Assembly (NCBI GenBank): GCA_016125335.1 | Contig: WGLY01000037.1 | Coordinates: 1 to 40,832 of the forward strand | DNA length: 40,832 bases | Direction of reading: 5' to 3' | Origin: Frankiales bacterium | GTDB lineage: Bacteria; Actinomycetota; Actinomycetes; S36-B12; CAIYMF01 | Shown here: positions 15,218-22,495 of the stretch, one piece after another | How the letters are laid out: the number at the start of each line of letters is the position of its first letter | Position numbering within the stretch: position 1 is the stretch's first letter | The notes under the pieces: model-generated | The model's input: the letters and a program-made list of their open reading frames with translations, nothing else | Databases searched by the model: none | Told to the model about the DNA's origin: nothing | Program-made: the position numbers and the translations under genes

Positions 15218-15256
15218 ACGGTGTCAACCAGGGTTGTCATCTGTCAACCCTGGTTG
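15218..15256 (-). promoter_or_regulatory. Twin palindromic operators on a leaderless promoter
   Basis: CAACCAGGGTTG (15225-15236) and CAACCCTGGTTG (15245-15256) are each CAACC-N2-GGTTG palindromes. They are also exact inverted copies of one another across 8 bp. Their centres are 20 bp apart, about two turns of the helix, so two dimers could sit on one face. On the minus strand a consensus -35 TTGACA (15247-15242), an 18-bp spacer and CACCGT (15223-15218) lead to the ATG at 15211. Binding would cover both promoter elements. Confidence 0.85.
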
Positions 15257-15269
15257 TCGATCGGCGGCG

Positions 15270-16142
15270 TCAGGGGGAGAGCGGCGCGGCCAGGACGTCG
15301 TCCAGGCTCGTGCAGGGGACGCCGGGATACCGGTCGCGCACGTCGGTGAGCCCGGCCGGGCGGTCGCCGGCGTCCATCGCCAGGGCGGTGCCCAGGACGC
15401 GGCCCAGGCTGGGCACGATCCGGCCGGCGCTGCCCGCGACCACGCGGATCACCGCGGGGGGCACGGTGCGCGGCGCGGCGCTGCGGCCGGCCGAGCGCTG
15501 CACCGCTGCGGCCAGCTCGAGCAGGGTGAGGTTCTCCGGGCCCGTCACCGGCAGGGTGCGCCCCCGCGCGTCCGGGTCCGACACCACCGCGTCGACCAGG
15601 GCCGCGACGTCGAGCACGGAGACGAAGTTCACCCGCGAGCGGCCGCGCCCGAGCACCACGGGACGGCCGCCGCGCCGGGCCGACGTGGCGAGCAGGTCGA
15701 TCCACATCTCGAGGTAGGCGGTCGGGGCCACGACCGTCGCGGGCACGCCGCTGGCGCGCAGGTGCGCCTCCGCGGCGTGCTTCATGCGGAAGAGCTCCAC
15801 CGGGCTGTCCGGCGCCGCCCCGAGCACCGAGACCAGGACGACGTCGGCGCCCACCTGCGCGGCGGCGTCGACGAGGTGGCGGTTGCCGTCACGGTCGACC
15901 GCCCGGGGGCCGCCGGGGGAGGTGAGGCCGTGGACCGCGGACACCACCACCTGGGCGCCGTCGAGGCCGCGCCTCACCGCGGTGGCGTCCCGCACGTCGG
16001 CCGCGACCAGCTCGACGCCGTCGTCGAGGCCGGAGACCCGTCGCGGGTCGCGGGTGAGCACGCGGACCCGCTCGCCGCGGGCGGCCAGCCGGCCGACGAG
16101 CAGCCGGCCCAGCCGGCCCGTGCCGCCGGCCACGACGATCAC
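15270..16142 (-). CDS. NAD(P)-binding protein, atypical SDR (NmrA/YwnB-like)
   Basis: 290 residues. The protein begins directly with the Rossmann strand and glycine motif V-I-V-V-A-G-G-T-G-R-L-G-R-L-L (1-15), followed by basic residues R-V-L-T-R-D-P-R-R that would favour NADPH. Later parts have D-V-R-D-A-T-A, the N-F-V-S-V-L-D-V-A-A-L-V segment and a C-terminal cap. It lacks a clear Y-x3-K catalytic pair, as in NmrA-like and complex I-associated atypical SDRs, so it may be a redox sensor or an epimerase/reductase-like enzyme. The GTG start overlaps the SnoaL stop (GTGA), so the two form an operon, probably controlled by the divergent TetR. Confidence 0.8.
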   Translation of the reverse strand: MIVVAGGTGRLGRLLVGRLAARGERVRVLTRDPRRVSGLDDGVELVAADVRDATAVRRGLDGAQVVVSAVHGLTSPGGPRAVDRDGNRHLVDAAAQVGADVVLVSVLGAAPDSPVELFRMKHAAEAHLRASGVPATVVAPTAYLEMWIDLLATSARRGGRPVVLGRGRSRVNFVSVLDVAALVDAVVSDPDARGRTLPVTGPENLTLLELAAAVQRSAGRSAAPRTVPPAVIRVVAGSAGRIVPSLGRVLGTALAMDAGDRPAGLTDVRDRYPGVPCTSLDDVLAAPLSP

Positions 16143-16567
16143 GGTGCGGCCCGCCCCGCGACCGTCGTGCGCACGACCTCGTCGATGCCCGGGCCGCCCG
16201 CCACCACCGGCTCGAGGTAGAAGCGGGCCCATGTCGCACGGGTGTCCGGCACGCCGAGCACCAGGACGCCGCGCATGAGGTGCGGCGAGCCGTCCGGGCG
16301 CGTGCCGCGGTGCTCCATCTCCGCCCACACGGTGTCGCCGTCGACGGCGCTGCGGATCACCTCCGCGTGCACGTCGGGCACGGCGGCGAAGATCTGGGTC
16401 CAGTTGCGCCGCACCTGGTCCGCGCCGGTGAAGCCCCGCTCCGGGTGCACCGGGGTCTCGTTGACGTAGTCGGGCGCGAAGCAGTCCACCAGCGCGTCGA
16501 GGTCGTGGGCGTTGGTCGCCGCGGTCAGCCGCTCGAGCAGCGCCGCGGGGCGCGGGTCCGTGGTCAT
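16139..16567 (-). CDS. SnoaL-like / NTF2-fold protein
   Basis: 142 residues, one NTF2-like alpha+beta cone. Helix 1 ends in A-T-N-A-H-D-L-D-A-L-V-D-C-F-A-P-D-Y, then G-A-D-Q-V-R-R-N-W-T-Q-I-F-A-A-V-P-D and a sheet with V-W-A-E-M-E-H-R-G. This is the usual actinobacterial nuclear-transport-factor-2 family pattern, found in polyketide cyclases and many small enzymes; a ligand pocket is likely but the reaction is unknown. GGAGGGG stands before the ATG at 16567. It is the first gene of an operon with the NAD(P)-binding protein and is divergent from the TetR gene across a perfect operator. Confidence 0.85.
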   Translation of the reverse strand: MTTDPRPAALLERLTAATNAHDLDALVDCFAPDYVNETPVHPERGFTGADQVRRNWTQIFAAVPDVHAEVIRSAVDGDTVWAEMEHRGTRPDGSPHLMRGVLVLGVPDTRATWARFYLEPVVAGGPGIDEVVRTTVAGRAAP

Positions 16568-16601
16568 GGTCGGGATCCCCTCCAGTCGTGTGTTACTGTT
16601 C

Positions 16602-16618
16602 GCTGTATCGGATACAGC
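16602..16618. promoter_or_regulatory. Perfect 17-bp TetR operator
   Basis: GCTGTATC (16602-16609), one central G and GATACAGC (16611-16618) form a perfect palindrome in the 54-bp gap between the SnoaL and TetR genes. GATACA (16611-16616) is also a possible -10 for a leaderless tetR start at 16622, so binding would block both directions. Confidence 0.85.
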
Positions 16619-16621
16619 ACT

Positions 16622-17299
16622 ATGGAACAGAAGGAGGACGCCGTCAACCCCCCGCAGGAGAAGGCGTCGCCGGGCCCCCGCCGCTACGACTCCCGGGGCC
16701 GGCGCGCGCAGGCCGAGCGGACTCGGGCGCGCATCGTGGAGGTGGCGCGCGAGCGCTTCCTGCGCGACGGCTACGCGACCACCACCGTGGCCGCGATCGC
16801 CGGCGACGCGCAGGTGTCGGTCGAGACCGTCTACAAGGCGTTCGGCGGCAAGCCGGGGCTGGTGCGCGCGATCGTGGCGGCCGGGCTGGAGGGCGCCGGG
16901 CCGGTGCCGGCCGAGCGGCGCTCCGACCACCTCACCGCCACCGAGGCCGACCCGCGCCGGATCATCCACGGCTGGACCAGGCTGGCGATGGAGGTGGCGC
17001 CGCGCGTGGCCCCCGTCGAGCTGCTGGTGCGCGACGCCGGCGTCGGCGACCCGCAGATGGCGGACCTGTACGAGGAGATCGAGCAGGCCCGCCTGGACCG
17101 CATGACCGACAACGCGCGGCGCTTCGCCGAGGGCGGCCACCTGCGCCCGGGCCTGACCGTGGACGACGCGGCCACCGTCATGTGGACCTACACCGCACCG
17201 GTGCTCTACGAGCTGCTGGTGCTGCGGCGCGGCCTGACCGTCGAGCAGTACGCCGACTTCACCGAGTCGGCCCTGGTGTCGGCGCTGCTGGCCCCCTGA
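16622..17299 (+). CDS. TetR family transcriptional regulator
   Basis: 225 residues. The HTH is at about 30-75: A-R-I-V-E-V-A-R-E-R-F-L-R-D-G-Y-A-T-T-T-V-A-A-I-A followed by V-S-V-E-T-V-Y-K-A-F-G-G-K. The rest is an all-helical ligand domain with little similarity that I can name. The N-terminal 20 residues are basic and Pro-rich. The ATG at 16622 lies 3 bp after the palindromic operator at 16602-16618, which fits strict self-repression. It is divergent from the SnoaL and NAD(P)-binding genes, its likely targets. The ligand is unknown and may be a substrate or product of that pair. Confidence 0.88.
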   Translation: MEQKEDAVNPPQEKASPGPRRYDSRGRRAQAERTRARIVEVARERFLRDGYATTTVAAIAGDAQVSVETVYKAFGGKPGLVRAIVAAGLEGAGPVPAERRSDHLTATEADPRRIIHGWTRLAMEVAPRVAPVELLVRDAGVGDPQMADLYEEIEQARLDRMTDNARRFAEGGHLRPGLTVDDAATVMWTYTAPVLYELLVLRRGLTVEQYADFTESALVSALLAP

Positions 17300-17310
17300 C
17301 GCGCCGGAGC

Positions 17311-18903
17311 TCAGGAGACGGTGACGACGATCTCGTGCCAGCCCTGGGCTCCGCTGGGGAAGGGCGTGAGCCGGGCCTGCGGCTGCGTCGTCCCGGTGGC
17401 GTCGGTGGCCCGGGCCCGCAGGGTGTGGCGCCCGGGGGTGGCGTCCCACGCGATCGCCCACTGCCGCCACGTGTCGTCGCTGGGCACCGCGCCGAGCCGG
17501 GCCGGCCGCCAGTCGCCGTCGTCCACCTGCACCTCGACGCCGTCGATGCCGCGGTGCTGGGCCCAGCACACGCCCGCGACGGCCACGCGCCCGGCGGGCA
17601 CCGTCGACAGCGGCCGCGGCACGTCGATCCTCGCCATCGTGCGCACCGGGGCGTCGGTGGCCCAGCCGCGCTTGGTCCAGTACGCCTGGTCCGCGGCGTA
17701 CGTGGTGGCGGTGAGCCCGGTGAGCCACTTCGTCGCCGAGACGAACCCGTAGAGGCCCGGCACGACCAGGCGGGCGGGGAACCCGTGCTCGGCGGGCAGC
17801 GGCTCGCCGTTCATACCGACGGCGACGATGGCGTCGCGTCCGTCGGTGGCGGCAGCCATGGGGGTGCTCGCGGTGAAGCCGTCCGAGGAGCGGGAGAGCA
17901 GCATGTCCGAGCCGGGGCGCACGCCGGCGCGGGAGAGCAGGTCGGTGAGCCGGACGCCGAGCCAGCGCGCGTTGCCGGCGTACGGGCCGCCCACCTCGTT
18001 GGACACGCACGTGAGCGTGAGGTCGCGCTCGATCATGGGCATCGCGAGGAGCTCGTCGAACGAGATCGTGAAGGGCCGCTCGACCATCCCGTCGACCTCG
18101 AGGCTCCAGCTGCCGGGGTCCAGCGTCGGCACCACGAGGGCCGTGTCCACCCGGTAGAAGTCCGCATTGGGCACGCGGAACGGCGTGACGCCCGGGACTC
18201 CGACGTCCACGCCCGCGGGCAGGGGCCGCTCGGGGTCGACGGGAGCGGGCAGGCGCACCGCCGCCCGCGCGGCACCGACGTCGGACCGGCGGCGGCCGAC
18301 GACCTCGCCCAGGCCGCCCACGAGGAGCGCGGCGCCGGCCAGTCCCAGCACCCCGGCGAGCACGGAGCGCCGCCCCGGGGTGGGCGCGTCGCCCACGCCG
18401 CTGGGGTCGTCGCGCAGGGGCGTGCGCCTCGGCCGGGTGAGCCAGGCCAGCGACGCAGCGGCGATCGCGGCCCCGGCCAGCGACGGCAGGGTGTCGGCCG
18501 GGCTCGCGCCGGGACGGCTCAGCGCGGCCACCGCCGGCACCGCGCCGAGCGCTGCCGCGAGGACGACGGCGGTGCGACGTCGCCATGTCGCCAGCAGGCC
18601 CACCAGCGCGGCCGCGGCCAGGAGCAGCACCGAGATGGTGGCGAGCAGCACCGTCTTGTCGGCGGTGCCGAACGTGGCGACGGCGAACTCCTTGAGCCAC
18701 GTCGGCGTCAGGTCGATGAACGCCGCCCCCACCGCCACGAGCGGCGAGCTCGCCGGACGGGTGAGGGCCGCGAGCAGGTGGGCCGCCGCGACACCCGCCC
18801 CCACGGCGGCCACCCCCGCCCCCGCGGCCGCCCACCGCGACAGCGCCGGCAGCGGTCCGGTGGGCACGACGGCACTGGGTTCGGTGCGGGTCCAGGTCCT
18901 CAT
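17311..18903 (-). CDS. Membrane-anchored sulfite-oxidase-family molybdoenzyme
   Basis: 530 residues. The N-terminal 200 residues contain several membrane helices (about 28-48, 84-106, 112-130, 138-155, 181-199). A periplasm-side molybdopterin domain (about 225-410) follows, with Cys299 in LTLTCVSNEVGG as the molybdenum ligand, and a C-terminal Mo-co dimerisation domain (about 415-528). The family includes sulfite oxidase and YedY-like protein-methionine-sulfoxide reductases; the in-frame membrane part suggests an envelope redox role. It begins with ATG 18903, seven bases after a CCGAAC element, so its mRNA is probably leaderless and SigK-driven. It converges with the TetR gene, with only 11 bp between. 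The substrate is unknown. Confidence 0.88.
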   Translation of the reverse strand: MRTWTRTEPSAVVPTGPLPALSRWAAAGAGVAAVGAGVAAAHLLAALTRPASSPLVAVGAAFIDLTPTWLKEFAVATFGTADKTVLLATISVLLLAAAALVGLLATWRRRTAVVLAAALGAVPAVAALSRPGASPADTLPSLAGAAIAAASLAWLTRPRRTPLRDDPSGVGDAPTPGRRSVLAGVLGLAGAALLVGGLGEVVGRRRSDVGAARAAVRLPAPVDPERPLPAGVDVGVPGVTPFRVPNADFYRVDTALVVPTLDPGSWSLEVDGMVERPFTISFDELLAMPMIERDLTLTCVSNEVGGPYAGNARWLGVRLTDLLSRAGVRPGSDMLLSRSSDGFTASTPMAAATDGRDAIVAVGMNGEPLPAEHGFPARLVVPGLYGFVSATKWLTGLTATTYAADQAYWTKRGWATDAPVRTMARIDVPRPLSTVPAGRVAVAGVCWAQHRGIDGVEVQVDDGDWRPARLGAVPSDDTWRQWAIAWDATPGRHTLRARATDATGTTQPQARLTPFPSGAQGWHEIVVTVS

Positions 18904-18910
18904 GACCCGG

Positions 18911-18937
18911 GTTCGGAGCCGGCGGCCCGGCGGATGG
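18911..18937 (-). promoter_or_regulatory. SigK-type promoter of the molybdoenzyme gene
   Basis: CCATCC (18937-18932), 15 bases and CCGAAC (18916-18911) on the minus strand, with a GGCT before CCGAAC as in the FAS1 promoter. Seven bases separate it from the ATG, so the start codon would be the transcript's first bases. Identical hexamers and identical spacing at two units 4 kb apart make chance unlikely. Confidence 0.82.
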
Positions 18938-18972
18938 GGAGGAGCCCGCGGGAGGTGGACGTCCCGGAGGCG

Positions 18973-20622
18973 TCAGCGCCGGAGCGAGTCGAGGCCGAGC
19001 AGGGCGACGTGCAGCGACAGGCAGGACTCCACGGAGTCGAGGTCGACCGAGAGCACCCGCTCGATGCGGTGCAGCCGCTCGTAGAACGACGGCCGGGACA
19101 GGTGCGCGGCGTCCGCGGCCGCGGACTTGTTGCGCCCCGCGGCGAGGTACACGCGCAGCACGCCCACGAGGTCGCTGCCGTGCTGCGCGTCGTGCGCGAG
19201 CAGCGGACCGAGCTCGCGCTCGACGAAGGCCTGGAGCCGGTCGTCGTCGCGCAGCAGGTGCAGCAGCCCGCGCAGCCGGACGTCGGGCAGCCGGTAGTAC
19301 GCGGGCGCCGCCCCCGGGCCGCCCGAGGGCGCGGCGTCGGCCACCTGCGCCGCCTCGAGGAACGCCCGCCGCACGTCGCGCACGTGGGCCACCACGGAGC
19401 CCACCGCCATCACGCGCCCGTCGTCGGGGACGCCGGCGCCCGCCGCGCGCTTGGTGAGCGCCGCGGAGAGCCGGCTCAGCGTGCGGTCGACGTCCTCGCG
19501 CGGGGGCAGGCTCAGCAGCACGCCCACCGTCGCGTCGTCGACGGCGCCGACCAGCGCCGGCACCCGGGTGTCGCGCACGGCCGCCGACACCGTCTCGGTG
19601 AAGTCGCGCAGCCGCTCCTGGGCGGCCAGCGCCGGCCCCTCGTGGCCTCCGGCCAGCCGCACCAGGACGCACACCAGCGCGCGCCCCTCGAGCGGCACCC
19701 CCAGCGCGGCGGAGCGCGCCGCGGTGTCGGTCAGCGCCATCGACCCGGAGATGACGCCGGTGAGCAGGGTGCGGTGGGTCTGCCGCTCGAGGCTCTCCCG
19801 GTCGCGCTCGACGAGCCGCGAGAGGGCCACGGTGGCCGCGCCGCGCTCGAGCAGCATCGAGTCGCGCACGGACGGGGCGACGTCGGTCACGAGCACCAGG
19901 CGGCCCCAGTCCTGCCCGCGCGCGCCCACCGCCGTGTGCAGCCAGTCGGTCGCCTCGTCGTAGGCCGTGCGCTCGGCGGCGCGCACCGCGCGGCTGCGGT
20001 CCTCCCAGCCGTCGAGCACGGAGGAGAGGTCCCGGCCCGCGGCGTCGACCGCGAGCACCTGGTGGGCCAGGTTCTCCAGCACCACGGGACGTCCGGCCAT
20101 CCGGGCCACCTGGCGGACCACCTCCGTGGGCGGCGCCCCCTCGACCGCGAGGCCGGTGAACGCGGCGTGCACCTCGTCCGAGGCGCGCAGCTCGGCGAGC
20201 TGCGCGTCCACGATGCGCGCGTGCACCGCCTCGGTGATCGCCGCGAACCGCGACTCGCGGGTCAGCTCCACGAGCACCAGGCCGCGACGCTCCGCGGCCC
20301 GGACCATCGAGTCGGGGAGCCGGTCGAAGCGCCGGCCGGTCTCCACCATCACGCCGGTGACGCCCGCGTTCGCCAGCCCCTCCACCCAGTCGGCGAGGCC
20401 GGCGTCGTCCTCGGGCAGCAGCACCCCGGTCGTGAGCAGCAGCTCGCCGCCGTGCAGGAGCCGGGCGACGTCGGCGACCTCCGCGGCGTGGGTCCACCGG
20501 ACCGTGCGCTCGAGGGCCGCGGCGCCCGCGCGCACCACCGGCCCGGCGTCGTGCACGACGGGGAGCAGCAGGATCTCCGACACCGAGGGGTAGATGTCGT
20601 CGCGCCGGTCGGGGGAGGCCAC
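18973..20622 (-). CDS. PucR family transcriptional regulator (polyamine operon side)
   Basis: 549 residues. The N-terminal PucR domain starts Y-P-S-V-S-E-I-L-L-L-P-V-V and has the L-x-G-G-E-L-L-L-T-T-G segment. A central GGDEF-like region and a C-terminal HTH_30 domain (about 490-545) follow, with N-K-S-A-A-A-D-A-A-H-L-S-R-P-S-F-Y-E-R-L. PucR proteins often activate genes for purine, amine or omega-amino acid use. GTG 20622 is chosen because TAGCCT (20636-20631) lies 8 nt upstream and the conserved domain begins shortly after. It is divergent from the aldehyde dehydrogenase and Pot operon and probably controls it in response to polyamines or their aldehydes. Confidence 0.85.
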   Translation of the reverse strand: MASPDRRDDIYPSVSEILLLPVVHDAGPVVRAGAAALERTVRWTHAAEVADVARLLHGGELLLTTGVLLPEDDAGLADWVEGLANAGVTGVMVETGRRFDRLPDSMVRAAERRGLVLVELTRESRFAAITEAVHARIVDAQLAELRASDEVHAAFTGLAVEGAPPTEVVRQVARMAGRPVVLENLAHQVLAVDAAGRDLSSVLDGWEDRSRAVRAAERTAYDEATDWLHTAVGARGQDWGRLVLVTDVAPSVRDSMLLERGAATVALSRLVERDRESLERQTHRTLLTGVISGSMALTDTAARSAALGVPLEGRALVCVLVRLAGGHEGPALAAQERLRDFTETVSAAVRDTRVPALVGAVDDATVGVLLSLPPREDVDRTLSRLSAALTKRAAGAGVPDDGRVMAVGSVVAHVRDVRRAFLEAAQVADAAPSGGPGAAPAYYRLPDVRLRGLLHLLRDDDRLQAFVERELGPLLAHDAQHGSDLVGVLRVYLAAGRNKSAAADAAHLSRPSFYERLHRIERVLSVDLDSVESCLSLHVALLGLDSLRR

Positions 20623-20941
20623 GGCGGAGCAGGCTAGCGCCGGGGCCGACAGGCCGTCAGGCATCGGCCCGCTCGCCTGCCAGGCTGTCGGTTGCCTGCG
20701 CCGGTGCCGCGACCGAGGGTGGGGCCACGCCGGGCGCTCCCCGGCGTCCGCGCGATACCGCGGAATCGGCCCGGCTGTGCAACGGGAAGCGCAGCCTTGC
20801 GTTACAAATCTGATGCAATTCGTCGTCAACGCTGCCGACGGCCACGGAATCCCTTGTCCTGGGCCGGGGAGCGTGCGAGGATCCCCCCGGTTTGGGCGGA
20901 CGCCGCGGTCCGGGGGCTCGCGGAAGGCAGGAGGAGAGCCG
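20623..20941. promoter_or_regulatory. 319-bp divergent control region of pucR and the polyamine operon
   Basis: No gene is seen. For the rightward operon TTGTCC (20854-20859), a 17-bp spacer and GAGGAT (20877-20882) form a promoter, leaving a leader of about 50 nt with AGGAGGAG (20929-20936). Leftward, TAGCCT (20636-20631) serves pucR. Between them TTGCGT (20797-20802) and ATGCAA (20813-20818) form a near-perfect inverted repeat, with a further GCAA nearby (20779-20782), in a notably AT-richer patch. This is a candidate PucR site. Confidence 0.55.
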
Positions 20942-22438
20942 GTGACGGAGCAGGGTCATCAGTACGTCGACGGGCGCCTGCGCACCGGGAGCTCCGGCGA
21001 GACGCACGACGTGCTGAACCCGGCGGACGGCAGCGTCGTCGCCGTCGCCGACCTCGCCGGCCCGGCCGACGTCGACCTCGCCGTCGCCGCCGCCACCCGC
21101 GCGCAGGCCGAGTGGGCCCGCGCGACCCCGGGGGAGCGCGCCACCGCGCTCAACGCCCTGGCCGCCGCGATGGCGGAGCGGGCCGAGGAGTACGCCCAGG
21201 TCGAGACCGCGCAGGCGGGCAAGCCCATCAAGCTCTCGCGCGAGTTCGACGTCCCCGGCTCGATCGACAACGTCTCGTTCTACGCCGGCGCCGCGCGCAA
21301 CCTCGAGGGCCGCGCGGCCGCGGAGTACGACGGCGCGCACACCTCGATGGTGCGGCGCGAGCCGGTCGGCGTGGTGGGCTCGATCGCGCCGTGGAACTAC
21401 CCGCTCCAGATGGCCGTGTGGAAGGCGCTTCCCGCGATCGCCGCCGGCAACGCCATCGTGCTCAAGCCCGCCGAGCTCACCCCGCTCACCTCGCTCATGC
21501 TCGCCGAGGACTGCACGCGCGCCGGGATCCCCGACGGCGTCGTCAACGTCCTCACCGGCGCCGGGCGCGTGGTCGGCGAGGCGCTGGTGAGCCACCCCGG
21601 CGTGCGGATGGTGTCCTTCACCGGGTCGACCCCGGTCGGCACCCGCGTGATGGAGCTCGCCTCGCGCACGGCCAAGCGCGTCCACCTCGAGCTCGGCGGC
21701 AAGGCCCCGTTCGTGGTGTTCGACGACGCCGACCTCCAGGCCGCCGTCGAGGGCGCCGTCGCGGGCGCCCTGATCAACACCGGCCAGGACTGCACCGCCG
21801 CCACCCGCGCCTACGTGCAGCGGCCCCTCTACGACGCGTTCGTCCAGGGCGTGGCCGACCTCATGGCCACCGTGCGCCTCGGCGACCCGACCGACCCCTC
21901 GACCGACCAGGGCCCGCTGGTGTCGACCCGCCAGCGCGACTCGGTCGCCGGCTACGTCGACCGGGCCCGCGGCTACGGCGCCAAGGTGGTCGTCGGCGGC
22001 CGCGCCCCCGGCGGTGCGCTGGCCTCGGGCGCCTACTACGAGCCCACCCTGGTCGTCGACGTCGCCCAGGACTCCGAGATCGTGCAGGAGGAGCTGTTCG
22101 GGCCGGTCCTCGTCGTGCTGCCGTTCGACGGCGACGACGAGGGGATCGCGCTGGCGAACGACACGCCCTACGGGCTGGCGGCGTCGGCGTGGTCGCGCGA
22201 CGTGGTGCGCTCGATGCGGGCGAGCCGCGAGATCCAGGCCGGCTGCGTGTGGATCAACGACCACATCCCGATCATCAGCGAGATGCCCCACGGCGGCTAC
22301 AAGGCCTCCGGGTTCGGCAAGGACATGAGCCAGTACTCCTTCGACGAGTACACCCAGGTCAAGCACGTCTCCATCGACACCACCGGCGAGGTGCGCAAGG
22401 ACTGGCACCGAACGATTTTCGGAGATCGAACGTCATAG
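20942..22438 (+). CDS. patD: Gamma-aminobutyraldehyde dehydrogenase
   Basis: 498 residues. Catalytic parts are Glu250 in H-L-E-L-G-G-K-A-P and Cys284 in N-T-G-Q-D-C-T-A-A. The end segment EMPHGGYKASGFGKDMSQYS and the N-half HTSMVRREPVGVV match the E. coli PatD (YdcW/Prr) branch closely, so 4-aminobutanal from putrescine is the best substrate, giving GABA with NAD; longer polyamine aldehydes are possible. The GTG start has AGGAGGAG 5 nt upstream. It is the first gene of the operon with the Pot transporter, 57 bp before potD, so import and oxidation are made together. The C-terminal dozen residues extend beyond the usual family end. Confidence 0.88.
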   Translation: MTEQGHQYVDGRLRTGSSGETHDVLNPADGSVVAVADLAGPADVDLAVAAATRAQAEWARATPGERATALNALAAAMAERAEEYAQVETAQAGKPIKLSREFDVPGSIDNVSFYAGAARNLEGRAAAEYDGAHTSMVRREPVGVVGSIAPWNYPLQMAVWKALPAIAAGNAIVLKPAELTPLTSLMLAEDCTRAGIPDGVVNVLTGAGRVVGEALVSHPGVRMVSFTGSTPVGTRVMELASRTAKRVHLELGGKAPFVVFDDADLQAAVEGAVAGALINTGQDCTAATRAYVQRPLYDAFVQGVADLMATVRLGDPTDPSTDQGPLVSTRQRDSVAGYVDRARGYGAKVVVGGRAPGGALASGAYYEPTLVVDVAQDSEIVQEELFGPVLVVLPFDGDDEGIALANDTPYGLAASAWSRDVVRSMRASREIQAGCVWINDHIPIISEMPHGGYKASGFGKDMSQYSFDEYTQVKHVSIDTTGEVRKDWHRTIFGDRTS

Positions 22439-22495
22439 TCAGGTAGCACGACCACCGTCCCGTCCGCAGCACCACCAGAACGAGGAGTCCGCACG

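Noticed and set aside
16588-20637. A very long open frame on the plus strand, opposite the molybdoenzyme and PucR genes (similar ones at 16139-20497 on the minus strand and 29597-34405 on the plus strand)
   Set aside because: Composition is Arg/Gly/Pro/His-rich without domains, and they run antisense or out of frame over genes with clear catalytic motifs. High GC removes stop codons, so these are artefacts.
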